From positions 3,162,001-3,226,000 of the forward strand of contig NZ_CP016170.1 of the NCBI RefSeq assembly GCF_001676705.1: 64,000 nucleotides of DNA, in the 5' to 3' direction. The position numbers were made by a program, and so were the translations under genes. Under the pieces are notes generated by a model. It was not told the origin of the DNA, made no database searches, and saw only the letters and a list, made by a program, of their open reading frames with translations. This DNA comes from Bordetella bronchialis. Lineage in GTDB: Bacteria; Pseudomonadota; Gammaproteobacteria; Burkholderiales; Burkholderiaceae_B. Of the stretch, positions 32,754 to 41,433 are shown piece by piece; the stretch's first letter is position 1, and every line of letters starts with the position of its first letter.

Positions 32754-34562
32754 ATGTCCCTGCGATCGCTCCTGCGCCTGCCGCCCGTCCACGCCAATCG
32801 CCGCCCCGCGGACCTGATGTACGCCGCCAACGAGCGTCCGCCCCTGGGCACGCTGCTGGGCCTGGCCGCGCAGCACACCGCCACCGCGCTGGCCTTCGTG
32901 GCCTATGTGCTGGCCACCGCCCACATCGCCAACCTGTCGCAGGAAGCCACGCAAAGCCTGGTCACCGCGACCGTGCTGGGCATGGCCATCGCCACCATCC
33001 TGCAGGCCTATGGCGGCCGCCTGGGCGCCGGCGCGCTCATCGTCCACCTGCCCGATCCCATCGTCATGATCGCCGCGGCCTCGGTCATCGCGCTGCACGG
33101 CGGCGGCGCGCTGGCGGCCATCGGCCTGGCCAACGGCGTGGCCGGCTTGCTGGTGGGCCAGGCCATCCCGCGGCTGCGGGCCTTCTTTCCCCCCACCATC
33201 GCCGGCGTGGTGGTCTGCGTGACCGGGATATCGCTGATCGTGCCGGCCTTCCGCCATGCCACCGGCTTCACGCCCGCGAACGCGATCAGCGATTCGCGGC
33301 TGATGCTGGACGGCATCGACATCCTGATCAGCTGCACCACGCTGGTGGTGATCGTCGCGATGTCCGTGTGGGGCAACCGGCGCACCAAGCTGTTCGCGCT
33401 ACTGGCCGGCCTGCTGGCCGGCGTCATCCTGAGCGGCCTGCTGGGCCGGCTGACCGGCGCCGAATTACTGGAAAACGCGCCCGTCTTCGGGCTGCCCGAC
33501 GTGCCGGTGCCCGAGCTGCACCTGGACCCCGCCGTGCTCGTCGCCGTCGTGCTGCTGGCCATCATGGTGCAGCTCGACACCCTGGGCACCGTGGTCCTTA
33601 TGAGCAAGATGGATGACGCCGACTGGCGGCGCGCGGACATGCGGCGCGTCAGCGGCGGCATACGAGCGGGTTCGCTTTCCAACATCCTGGCCGGCTTCCT
33701 GGGCGGCCTGCCCAGCGGCACATCCTCGGCCAACATCGCGTTGTGCCACATCAGCCGCTCCACCACGCGCTATGCCGGCCTGGCCGCGGGCGGCCTGCTG
33801 GCGCTGGTCGCCTTCCTGCCCAAATCCACCGTCGCCCTTACCCTGATTCCCACGCCCGTGGTCGGTGCCGTCGAAACCTATGCGGCGGCCTATCTGATCG
33901 TTTCCGGCATAGAGCTGATCGCCTCGCGCGCGATGGACGCGCGCGGCACCTTCATGGTGGGCCTGTCCATGGTGGCGGGTGTCGGCACCATCCTGCTGCC
34001 CGACGTCGCCGAACAGGCGCCGGCGTCCTTGCGCATCCTGGCCGAAAGCGGCGTCGTGGTGGCGGGCGTGGTGGCCATCCTGCTGAATCTCCTGTTCCGC
34101 CTGGGCGTCTCGCAGCGCGCCCAGCAGACGCTGGCGCCGCTGCCGGAAAGCCCTGGGGGCGGTCCCATGGACCTGGGAACGGCCATCGTCACCTTCGTCG
34201 AGGCCCGCGGCGCCCGCTGGGGCGCGCGGCGCGATGCGGTACAGCGCGCGGCGGAGGCCGCGCTGGAAGCCGCGGAGGCCATCATGGCGGCCGGCGGCGA
34301 CCGGACCGTCACCGCGATCCGCGGCAGCTTCGACGAGTACAACCTGGATATCGAGCTGATACACACCGGCGATGCCCTGCACCTGGGCGTCGCCGCGCCG
34401 GCATCGCCGTCCCTGCTGGACACCAGCGACGAGGAATTCCAGGCCGAGCTGGACCGCGCACTGCGCGGCGTATCCACCGTCCTGCTAAGGCGCCTGGCCG
34501 ACCGCCTGACCACCGGCAAGCGCGACGGCCGCGCCTTCCTGCGTTTGCATTTCGATCACTAG
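32754..34562 (+). CDS. NCS2 (xanthine/uracil-type) permease with C-terminal cytoplasmic domain
   Basis: A 602-residue protein. Residues about 30-450 are an NCS2/SLC23 nucleobase permease with 14 predicted segments and the family motif region GLPSGTSSANIALCHISRSTTRYAG (two parts, about residues 321-345), where the usual purine/pyrimidine motif QNxG is degenerate. Residues about 470-602 are soluble and absent from ordinary NCS2 carriers: TAIVTFVEARGARWGARRD, an Ala/Glu-rich helix EAALEAAEAIMAAGG, then strands. Its order is reminiscent of RsbW-type HATPase folds but no G boxes are visible. The substrate is probably a nucleobase or related anion. The role of the tail is unknown. Confidence 0.85.
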   Translation: MSLRSLLRLPPVHANRRPADLMYAANERPPLGTLLGLAAQHTATALAFVAYVLATAHIANLSQEATQSLVTATVLGMAIATILQAYGGRLGAGALIVHLPDPIVMIAAASVIALHGGGALAAIGLANGVAGLLVGQAIPRLRAFFPPTIAGVVVCVTGISLIVPAFRHATGFTPANAISDSRLMLDGIDILISCTTLVVIVAMSVWGNRRTKLFALLAGLLAGVILSGLLGRLTGAELLENAPVFGLPDVPVPELHLDPAVLVAVVLLAIMVQLDTLGTVVLMSKMDDADWRRADMRRVSGGIRAGSLSNILAGFLGGLPSGTSSANIALCHISRSTTRYAGLAAGGLLALVAFLPKSTVALTLIPTPVVGAVETYAAAYLIVSGIELIASRAMDARGTFMVGLSMVAGVGTILLPDVAEQAPASLRILAESGVVVAGVVAILLNLLFRLGVSQRAQQTLAPLPESPGGGPMDLGTAIVTFVEARGARWGARRDAVQRAAEAALEAAEAIMAAGGDRTVTAIRGSFDEYNLDIELIHTGDALHLGVAAPASPSLLDTSDEEFQAELDRALRGVSTVLLRRLADRLTTGKRDGRAFLRLHFDH

Positions 34563-34623
34563 CGACTCAGGGACGAGCCGCGGCGGGCCTTATCGCAGCC
34601 GGAATTTTCGCTGGCGACGGCCT

Positions 34624-35031
34624 TCAGGGCTGCCCTTCCACCGCCGGCACATCGTCCAGCGGCGGCATCCACCCTATGCGGCGCTTGGTCCAGATCTGCC
34701 GCGACGGGTAGCCCAACCGGTCGCGCTGGTCCAGCGCCCCCAATCGCAGGGAATAGCTTTTCGGGTTTTCCACCGCGCTGGAATACACAGGCGATCCGCA
34801 GTTCTCGCAAAAGGCGTGGACGCGCCGCGCGCCGCTGTCCGCCGTCTTGATGTAGCGGCGCGGCTCTCCCTTGACGATGCGGAAGGTTTCGGCGGGCGCC
34901 GGGATATTCACGCGGAAGATGCCGCCGCTCAGGCGCTGGCAGTCGATGCAATGGCAGATGGCCACGGTGGCCGGGTCGACCTCCGCCTGGTAAACGATGG
35001 CACCGCAATGGCACTGGCCTTGCACTCTCAT
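34624..35031 (-). CDS. GFA family (glutathione-dependent formaldehyde-activating-like) protein
   Basis: A 135-residue zinc-binding protein. Zinc ligands are in QCHCGAIVY (about 7-9), CHCIDCQRLSG (about 29-35) and FCENCGSPVYSS (about 79-88). GGGAG lies 12 bases before ATG 35031, and this start gives the normal GFA length; the upstream open frame to 35217 has no support. GFA-fold proteins bind S-hydroxymethylglutathione or are of unknown function. It is convergent with the NCS2 gene; no formaldehyde dehydrogenase gene adjoins it. Confidence 0.88.
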   Translation of the reverse strand: MRVQGQCHCGAIVYQAEVDPATVAICHCIDCQRLSGGIFRVNIPAPAETFRIVKGEPRRYIKTADSGARRVHAFCENCGSPVYSSAVENPKSYSLRLGALDQRDRLGYPSRQIWTKRRIGWMPPLDDVPAVEGQP

Positions 35032-35264
35032 GATCGGTCTCCCAACGGCTGGTCCTGGTGGCGTGGCGAAGCGCGGCGGTCTGGCGCGATACCGTTCCGG
35101 CGAATCATCATAACCGGCGGACGGAACCGCATAGCCATGTACCGTTTTGTACGCGGCCCGGGGCGGCGACACACTGGCATGCGCGTCGTGCGCCCCCTGC
35201 AAACGCCCTGGACACATCGGCGCGGTGTACTGCGCGTACTTGCCACCGACCCCAGGGAGTCAAT

Positions 35265-35690
35265 ATGTCTCACTCGCTCGAAACCGTGCTGTACACCGCC
35301 CACACCCGAACCACCGGAGGCCGCGAAGGCGCCGGCCGATCCAGCGATGGCGCGCTGGACGTCAAGCTGGGCACGCCCGGCACGGGGCAGCCTGGCACCA
35401 ACCCGGAACAGCTCTTCGCCGTCGGCTGGTCGGCCTGCTTCATCGGCGCCATGCAACTGGCCAGCCGCAAGCTGGGCATCCGGCTGCCGGACGATACGGC
35501 GGTCGATGCCAGCGTGTCGCTGGGCAAAACCGCGGGCGGCGCCCACTATGCCTTGGCGGCCCGCCTGACGGTCACGCTGCCGGGATTGGATGAGGCCGCG
35601 AAGCGCCAGCTGGTGGAGGAAGCGCACCAGACCTGCCCGTATTCGCGCGCGACGCGCGGCAATATCGACGTCGAGCTGCGGGTGGCCTAG
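35265..35690 (+). CDS. ohr: Ohr/OsmC family organic hydroperoxide resistance protein
   Basis: A 141-residue Ohr-type thiol peroxidase. The redox pair is C58 (GWSACFIGAM) and C124 (HQTCPYSRAT), with the conserved Arg (R20, TGGREG) and Glu (E48, NPEQLF) that activate the first Cys. AGGGA at 35254-35258 sets ATG 35265. It reduces organic and lipid hydroperoxides using lipoylated proteins in known members. No OhrR repressor lies beside it. It is convergent, 7 bases apart, with the cupin dioxygenase-like gene. Confidence 0.92.
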   Translation: MSHSLETVLYTAHTRTTGGREGAGRSSDGALDVKLGTPGTGQPGTNPEQLFAVGWSACFIGAMQLASRKLGIRLPDDTAVDASVSLGKTAGGAHYALAARLTVTLPGLDEAAKRQLVEEAHQTCPYSRATRGNIDVELRVA

Positions 35691-35697
35691 CAGGGGC

Positions 35698-36336
35698 TCA
35701 CCGGCGCGCTTCGATCGCGGCCCGGACGCTGGCGGAGCGGTCCCAGATATTGGGTATCCGCGACGCCGAATACCCGGATACGAAGGGCTTCACGGCCCCC
35801 GACGCGGGATCGAACACGCTGCGGCGCACCGCGCCGATATTGGCCCCGTACATGTGCACGCTGATGGACACGCGGTCCGCATGGGCGTTCCGCACCTGGT
35901 GGATGTCCCCCTCGGCGGGCGACAGGGCCTCTACCGTGCCCGGCGTCAGCCGCACCGGCGCGCCGGCGGGCACGTAGCCCATGCCGGACGGCGCCTTCTC
36001 ATAGCGCTGGCTGATCTCTTCGCCGCGCAGCATGCCGACATATCCCCACACCGTATGGTCGTGAACGGGCGTGGCCTGCCCGGGTCCCCATACGAAGCTG
36101 ACGATGCAGAAACGTTCCAGGGGATCGCAGTGCAGCAGGTATTGCTGGTAGTGCTGCGGATGCGGCACCGTGCAATCGGCGGGCAGCCAGTCGTCCTGGC
36201 TGACCAGATCGCGGAACGCCGCCAGCAGCGCGGGCCCCGGCATGCCGGCGGCGCCCGTTTCGTTCGCGCGGCGCGTCGCCCCGGCGATAAAGTCGCGCAA
36301 TCTGTCCATGCCCGGGGCGTCCACGATGGTGTTCAT
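35698..36336 (-). CDS. Cysteine dioxygenase-like cupin protein
   Basis: A 212-residue cupin of the cysteine/3-mercaptopropionate dioxygenase family. The iron ligands are H92 and H94 (PVHDHTVWGYVG) and H146 (GDIHQVRN), with the partner strand RVSISVHMYG. Such enzymes oxidise a thiol to a sulfinate with O2. AAGGAG precedes ATG 36336; the long open frame beyond it is a shadow. The start overlaps the stop of the LysR gene by 4 bases, so the regulator and enzyme are co-translated. Confidence 0.88.
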   Translation of the reverse strand: MNTIVDAPGMDRLRDFIAGATRRANETGAAGMPGPALLAAFRDLVSQDDWLPADCTVPHPQHYQQYLLHCDPLERFCIVSFVWGPGQATPVHDHTVWGYVGMLRGEEISQRYEKAPSGMGYVPAGAPVRLTPGTVEALSPAEGDIHQVRNAHADRVSISVHMYGANIGAVRRSVFDPASGAVKPFVSGYSASRIPNIWDRSASVRAAIEARR

Positions 36337-37289
36337 ACGGATCTCCTTTCCCTGCGTTGGCGGGCCGATGGCCCCATGGTAGCAGCCGCGGGCTCGCGCG
36401 CCGCCTCGGCCGGATAGAGCGCCTGCACCACCGCCAGGAACTCGCGCAGCAGGCGCGTCTCCGGCCGCGCCTTGGGCGTCGCCAGCACCAGCCGGTTGCG
36501 GATGGCGGGCGGGCCGATCTGCGCGGTCTGCAGACGCAGGCGATCGCCGCCGTGCAGCAACATGCTGGCGGGAGCCGCCGTGTAGCCCAGGCCGTCGCTC
36601 ACCAGTTTGAGCAGCGTCAGCACGACGCCCGCTTCGGCGACGATATTCAATTGCACGCCGCGCGGCCCCAGCACCGAATCCACCTGGGATCGCATGGCGT
36701 TCGAGCGGCCCGGCAGCACCATGGGATAGTCCGCCAGCGCGGCCAGCGAGACCCGCTCGGGCAGCGGCGGCGCGCTGGCGGGCCCCACCAGCAGGAAGGT
36801 TTCGCGGGTCAGGGTGCGATAGGCCAGCTGCGGCGAAGGCGGCGGGTCGTACAGCAGCGCGACGTCCAGCCGGCCCTGTATCAGCAGTTCGCGCAGATGC
36901 AGGCTGATGCCTTCGGAGATGGACACGATGGCGCGCGGCAGCCGCTGGCGCATCCTGGACACCATGGGCGAGGCCATGGACAGCGCCACCTGCGAAGGCA
37001 GCCCGACGGCCAGGCGGCCGGCGGGATTGCGGTGCAGGTCGCGCAGGTCGTCGCGCGCCTTGCGGGCGGAATTCAGCATGTCGCGCGCATGGGCCAGCAG
37101 GGCCGCGCCCGCTTCCGTGGGAATCGCGCCCCGGCCCGTGCGCACCAGCAGGCGCTGGCCCAGGTCCGCCTCCAGCAGCGCGATCTGGTGGCTGAGCGTG
37201 GATTGCACCAGGTTCAGCGCCACGGCCGCCCGTGTAAAGCTCTTCGCGTCCGCGACCGCGACGAAGTAGTTCAGTTGCCGTAGATCCAT
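36333..37289 (-). CDS. LysR family transcriptional regulator (1)
   Basis: A 318-residue LysR regulator. The N-terminal winged HTH is MDLRQLNYFVAVADAKSFTR and AALNLVQSTLSHQIALLE-type sequence (residues 1-60); the effector-binding domain runs about 90-300. CGGAGGG lies 4 bases before ATG 37289; the longer frame to 37463 has no support. Its similarity to NAC/Cbl-like members is suggested by the MDLRQLNYFVAVADAKSFT start. It is divergent from a Bug/enolase-superfamily pair and co-translated with a thiol-dioxygenase-like gene, so it may control both sides, perhaps for a sulfur-containing acid. Confidence 0.9.
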   Translation of the reverse strand: MDLRQLNYFVAVADAKSFTRAAVALNLVQSTLSHQIALLEADLGQRLLVRTGRGAIPTEAGAALLAHARDMLNSARKARDDLRDLHRNPAGRLAVGLPSQVALSMASPMVSRMRQRLPRAIVSISEGISLHLRELLIQGRLDVALLYDPPPSPQLAYRTLTRETFLLVGPASAPPLPERVSLAALADYPMVLPGRSNAMRSQVDSVLGPRGVQLNIVAEAGVVLTLLKLVSDGLGYTAAPASMLLHGGDRLRLQTAQIGPPAIRNRLVLATPKARPETRLLREFLAVVQALYPAEAAREPAAATMGPSARQRRERRSV

Positions 37290-37331
37290 GCATCCCTCCG
37301 GCTGCTCTCCCATCGAAATCGAGCATAACTG

Positions 37332-37344
37332 ATATCGCCGATAT
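37332..37344. promoter_or_regulatory. Candidate LysR binding palindrome
   Basis: ATATCG-C-CGATAT is a perfect 13-base palindrome 43 bases upstream of the LysR start, in the 213-base divergent region before the Bug gene at 37503. It is the most symmetric element in that region. Confidence 0.4.
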
Positions 37345-37502
37345 GCCGCCTCGGCGGCGCGGCGATGGTCACATAATTCCTGCGCCCCGCTGCCGCGCCG
37401 CGCGGACGGCGACGATCCCGTCTCGCCGTTCCCGCCCCGTGGCGGGCGGACGAGACGAAACAAGAGCCCGGCCGCAGTCCGGGCGGATCGAGAGGAGCAT
37501 CC

Positions 37503-38474
37503 ATGCGCTTGCTTTTGGCCATGCTGGCGACACTATGCGCGGTCTCCGCCGCCGCGGCCGCCGACGCCGACACCTACCCCAACCGCCCCGTGACCATCGT
37601 CGTGCCCTACACCGCCGGCGGCGGCGTGGACACCGTCACGCGCATTCTTGCGCCGTTGCTGTCGCAGCGCCTGGGCCAGCCGGTCCTGATCGAGAATCGC
37701 GCCGGGGTATCCGGCATGGTGGGCTCGCAGATGGTCGCGCGCGCCAAGCCCGACGGCTATACGCTGCTGGCCGGCAACACGACCACCAACGTGTCCAACC
37801 TGTTCGTCTACAAGCAGCTGCCATATGACCCGCGCAAGGACTTCACGCCCATCGTCATGGTCGACCGCGGGCCTTGCGTGCTGGTGGTTCCGCCGGACAG
37901 CAAGTTCAACTCCGTGCAGGACATCATCCAGGAATTGAAAACCCAGCCGCCCGATACGCTGAACTACGGCACCAGCGGCAACGGCAGCTTCCATCACATG
38001 TCGGCGGCGCTGTTCATGAGCATGACGCACACCCACATGCGGCAGATCGCCTACAAGGGCAGTCCCAACGTCATGACCGACCTGATGGGCAAGCGCCTGG
38101 ATATGGCCTTCGAAGTCATCCCCGTGGCCGAGCCCCTGATCAAGGCCGGCCGCCTGAAAGCGCTGGCCGTCACCAGCAAGACCGAGATGACCGCCCTGCC
38201 CGGCGTGCGGCCGGTGGCAGACCTGGGACTGCCCGGCTTCGAGATGGTCGCCTGGAAGGGCATCTTCGCCCCGGCCGGCACGCCGGCGCCCATCGCCGAA
38301 CGTCTCGGGCAGGCGCTGTCCGCGATCGTCCAGCTGCCCGATGTGCGCAAGCGCCTGGAAGCCTTGGGCGTGATCGCCGACGGCCGCCGCAACGAGGCCT
38401 TCGGCAAGGTCGTCCAGGCCGATATCGCCTACTGGGGCCCCATCCTGCGCGATGCCGGCGTCGTTCCCGAATAG
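37503..38474 (+). CDS. Bug/TctC-type substrate-binding protein (4)
   Basis: A 323-residue periplasmic receptor. The signal peptide (LLLAMLATLCAVSAAAAAD) precedes YPNRPVTIVVPYTAGGGVDTVTRIL, then GMVGSQMVARAKPDGYTLL and QIAYKGSPNVMTDLMGKRLD. GAGAGGAG lies 8 bases before the ATG. It is 34 bases from the following enolase-superfamily gene, the same receptor plus enzyme pairing as in cassettes A and B. No TctA/TctB is nearby. Confidence 0.92.
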   Translation: MRLLLAMLATLCAVSAAAAADADTYPNRPVTIVVPYTAGGGVDTVTRILAPLLSQRLGQPVLIENRAGVSGMVGSQMVARAKPDGYTLLAGNTTTNVSNLFVYKQLPYDPRKDFTPIVMVDRGPCVLVVPPDSKFNSVQDIIQELKTQPPDTLNYGTSGNGSFHHMSAALFMSMTHTHMRQIAYKGSPNVMTDLMGKRLDMAFEVIPVAEPLIKAGRLKALAVTSKTEMTALPGVRPVADLGLPGFEMVAWKGIFAPAGTPAPIAERLGQALSAIVQLPDVRKRLEALGVIADGRRNEAFGKVVQADIAYWGPILRDAGVVPE

Positions 38475-38508
38475 CCCGCTTCCCCCTCGTACGCAACCGT
38501 AGCGACTC

Positions 38509-39594
38509 ATGAAAGTCACCGAACTGAAGCTGCAAGTGGTCAGCGTCCCGCTGCCCACGCCCATCCCCAGCGCGCGCATCGTCATCCGGACGGCCGACTG
38601 CGTGCTCGTCACGCTGCATACCGACGAGGGCGCGACCGGCGAAGGCATGGTCTTCACGCTCAACGGCCACCGGCTGCCCGTCCTGCACGAAACCCTGCGC
38701 AGCCTGGAGCCGCTGGTACTGGGGCTGGACCCGGCCATGAGCGGCGCCTTCTGGTCCCGCGCCTGGTCCGACATCGCCTTCCTGGGCCATCGCGGCGCGA
38801 CCGTGGTGGGCCTGTCGGGCATCGATATGGCGCTGTGGGACTTGCGCGGCAAACAGGCCGGGCTGAACGTCGGCCGCCTGATCGGCGCCTGCCGCGACAC
38901 GCTGCCGATCTACCGCAGCGGCAGCCTGCGCCTGTCGTCCTCCATCGACCAACTGCAGGCGGAAGCCGCCGGTTTCGTGAAGGACGGCTATCGCGCCATG
39001 AAGATGTCGCTGGGCAAGCCCGCCATCCAGGACGATGTGGACCGGGTGCGGGCGGTGCGCGAGGCGATCGGTCCCGGGGTGCGGCTGATGGCCGACTGCA
39101 ACCAGCAGTTCACGCCAGACCGGGCCATCCGCCTGGGCCGGCGGCTGGAAGAATTCGACCTGGGCTGGATAGAGGAGCCCGTGCCCTATCACGACCATGC
39201 CGGCGAGGCGGCCGTCGCCGCCGCGCTCGACACGCCCGTGGCAAGCGGCGAAAGCGAATACGCCCGCTTCGGCATGATGGAAATGCTGCAGCGCAAATCC
39301 GCCGACATCCTGATGCCCGACCTGCAGCGCATGGGCGGCCCGACGGAGTTCCTGAAAGTGGCGCATGTGGCGGAGGTCTTCAACACGGCGATCTCGCCCC
39401 ACCTCTTCACCGAAATGAGTCTGTCGCTGGCGGCCGCCCTGCCCAACGCGCTGATCGTCGAGCACATGCCCTGGTTCGGCCCCCTGTACGGCGCCCAGGT
39501 CGAACTGGACGCGGACGGCAACGTCAAAGTGCCCACCGCGCCGGGATGGGGGTATGCCTTCGATCCCGCGGCGGTGGCGCGCTTCGCGGTTTGA
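38509..39594 (+). CDS. Mandelate racemase/muconate lactonizing enzyme family protein (4), KxS variant
   Basis: A 361-residue enolase-superfamily enzyme. Metal ligands are D196 (ADCNQQF), E222 (WIEEPV) and E248 (ASGES), with H298 (SPHLF). The motif where most members have KxK reads MKMSLG (K165, S167), so the second Lys is lost; the third ligand motif (GES rather than GEN) also differs. His-based, one-sided dehydration or epimerisation is plausible. It follows the Bug gene in one operon and ends at a strong terminator. Confidence 0.88.
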   Translation: MKVTELKLQVVSVPLPTPIPSARIVIRTADCVLVTLHTDEGATGEGMVFTLNGHRLPVLHETLRSLEPLVLGLDPAMSGAFWSRAWSDIAFLGHRGATVVGLSGIDMALWDLRGKQAGLNVGRLIGACRDTLPIYRSGSLRLSSSIDQLQAEAAGFVKDGYRAMKMSLGKPAIQDDVDRVRAVREAIGPGVRLMADCNQQFTPDRAIRLGRRLEEFDLGWIEEPVPYHDHAGEAAVAAALDTPVASGESEYARFGMMEMLQRKSADILMPDLQRMGGPTEFLKVAHVAEVFNTAISPHLFTEMSLSLAAALPNALIVEHMPWFGPLYGAQVELDADGNVKVPTAPGWGYAFDPAAVARFAV

Positions 39595-39601
39595 GGCGGC
39601 C

Positions 39602-39635
39602 GGCCGCGCCCTCCCGCGGCGCGGCCTATTTTTTT
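39602..39635 (+). terminator. Rho-independent terminator
   Basis: GGCCGCGCC (39602-39610) pairs perfectly with GGCGCGGCC (39618-39626) around a 7-base loop, followed by TATTTTTTT (39627-39635). It is 8 bases after the stop of the enolase-superfamily gene. Confidence 0.88.
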
Positions 39636-39720
39636 GTAACGGCGGCACGTCGGTACTAACCATTACAGGCGGATGAACGCGGCCCCTGCTTCCCAGGGAA
39701 GGCCGCGGCCGCCATGCGCA

Positions 39721-39729
39721 CCCTATAAC
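39721..39729. promoter_or_regulatory. CCCTATAAC element upstream of the receptor gene
   Basis: The same nine bases occur at 42355-42363 in the LysR/oxidase divergent promoter. It lies 103 bases before the receptor start. It may be a LysR half-site linking the two transcripts; nine bases alone is modest evidence. Confidence 0.3.
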
Positions 39730-39831
39730 TCCCTGGAATAGGTTTAGTCCTCGGACGACTTTGACGCTATGGCTTGAGCGGGACTACCTTGCGTGGCATC
39801 GCGACTCCGCATGCGGCCTCCAAGGGGAATC

Positions 39832-41391
39832 ATGAAACGTCCTGCACTGTCCGTCCTTGCCCTCGCCCTGTTCGCGCTGGGCGCCACCGCCAACCCGCCG
39901 GCGCGCGCGGCGGACCGTCCGGAGCTGCGCATCAGCTCCGGCGCCGCCGACAACGCCACGCTGGATCCGCATCGCGCCACCTCCACGGTGGACAAGGGCG
40001 TGGTCTCGGAGATGTTCGACGCCCTGGTGCAGTTCCCGCCCGGCAGCGCCGACCCGAAGGCGCTGGAACCCGACCTGGCCACCAGCTGGGAAGCCTCGCC
40101 CGACAGCAAGACCTGGACCTTCCACCTGCGCAAGGGCGTGCAGTTCCACGGCGGCTACGGCGAACTCAAGGCCGAGGATGTCGTCTACTCGCTGCAACGC
40201 GCGGCCGACCCCAAGCGATCCAGCTTCGCGTCCAGCTTCGACGTGCTGGACAAGGTGGAAGCCGTGGACGACTACACGGTGCGCATCACGCTGAAGTATC
40301 CGGACGCCGCCTTCCTGGGCCGCGTCTCGAACTACCACGGCGGCAATATCGTCAGCAAGAAAGCCGCCGAAAAACTGGGCGACAAGTTCGGCGCGGGGCC
40401 GATCGGCACCGGGCCCTTCGCCTTCTCCGAGCATGTGACGCAGCAGTACGTCAAGCTGGTCGCCAACGATGCCTACTTCCGCGGCAAGCCCAGGATCGGC
40501 GCCATCGTGTACCGCATGATTCCCTCCGACAGCGCGCGCGAGCTCGCCTTCACGTCCGGCGAAATCGACATCATGCAGGGCAAGCGCGAGCAGCGCTGGG
40601 TGGAGCGCTCGCAAAAGCGCGGCATGAAGGTCGACATCTTCGATCCCGCGGAATTCCGCACGCTGCACATCAACCGCACCATCAAGCCGCTGGACGACCT
40701 GAAGGTACGCCAGGCCATCGCCGCCGCCGTCAACGTCGACGAGATCGTCCGCTATGCCGGCAAGGACGTGGCGGACAAGGGCTGTTCGGTGGTGCCCAAC
40801 GGCTACCTGGGCGAGGACTGCAGCGCGGGCGCCTACACCCATGACGTGGCCCGGGCCAAGAAGCTGCTGGCCGAGGCAGGCTACCCCAACGGAATCGAGA
40901 TCAAGTCGGTGGTGTCGAATATCTCGGCGCAGCAGCCCATCATGGAAATCGTCCAGGCCCAGCTCGCCAAGGCCGGCATCAAGCTGGACATGGAGGTCGT
41001 TGACCACGCCACCTACCAGGCCAAGAGCCGCAAGGACCAGAGCGCCCTGGTTTTCTATGGCGCGGCGCGCTTCCCGAACGCCGATGCCTACCTGGGCGAG
41101 TTCTACGATTCGGCGGCGGCCATCGGCGCGCCGGCCGCCCAGTCGAACTTCTCGCACTGCGCGGTGGCCGATGCCGATATCCGCGCGGCGCGCCAGGAGC
41201 CCGATCCCAAGAAGCAGCTGGCGCTGTGGAAGGACGCGCAGGTCAAAATCCATGACGACGTCTGCGCCATCCCGCTGTTCGGCCTGAAGCAGGTCTGGGC
41301 CCATGGCGACGGTGTCGACTACGGCTACACGCTGAAGGGGGCGCTGAACCTGCAGCCCCCGGTCACGGAGGCCACCACGGTCAAGCGCTAG
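39832..41391 (+). CDS. Family 5 extracellular solute-binding protein (Dpp/Opp type)
   Basis: A 519-residue periplasmic receptor. The signal peptide ends near NPPARAAD; the mature part has the SBP_bac_5 pattern: SSGAADNATLDPHRATSTVDKGV in parts, LEPDLATSWEASPDSKTWTFHLRKGVQFH, GTGPFAFSEH and NGIEIKSVVSN. AAGGGGA precedes ATG 39832. It surely serves the Dpp-type permeases and ATPases at 46460-50326, yet it is separated from them by a LysR gene and four redox genes. The 237-base upstream spacer holds a terminator and a CCCTATAAC element. Confidence 0.9.
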   Translation: MKRPALSVLALALFALGATANPPARAADRPELRISSGAADNATLDPHRATSTVDKGVVSEMFDALVQFPPGSADPKALEPDLATSWEASPDSKTWTFHLRKGVQFHGGYGELKAEDVVYSLQRAADPKRSSFASSFDVLDKVEAVDDYTVRITLKYPDAAFLGRVSNYHGGNIVSKKAAEKLGDKFGAGPIGTGPFAFSEHVTQQYVKLVANDAYFRGKPRIGAIVYRMIPSDSARELAFTSGEIDIMQGKREQRWVERSQKRGMKVDIFDPAEFRTLHINRTIKPLDDLKVRQAIAAAVNVDEIVRYAGKDVADKGCSVVPNGYLGEDCSAGAYTHDVARAKKLLAEAGYPNGIEIKSVVSNISAQQPIMEIVQAQLAKAGIKLDMEVVDHATYQAKSRKDQSALVFYGAARFPNADAYLGEFYDSAAAIGAPAAQSNFSHCAVADADIRAARQEPDPKKQLALWKDAQVKIHDDVCAIPLFGLKQVWAHGDGVDYGYTLKGALNLQPPVTEATTVKR

Positions 41392-41412
41392 GCCGCGCCG
41401 GCGCCGGGCCCC

Positions 41413-41433
41413 AGGCGGACGTCCGGTCCGCCT
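41413..41433. terminator. Hairpin between convergent genes
   Basis: AGGCGGAC (41413-41420) pairs perfectly with GTCCGCCT (41426-41433) around 5 bases, in the 40-base gap between the receptor gene and the LysR gene, touching the LysR stop codon. Only two Ts follow, so termination is not certain. Confidence 0.4.
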
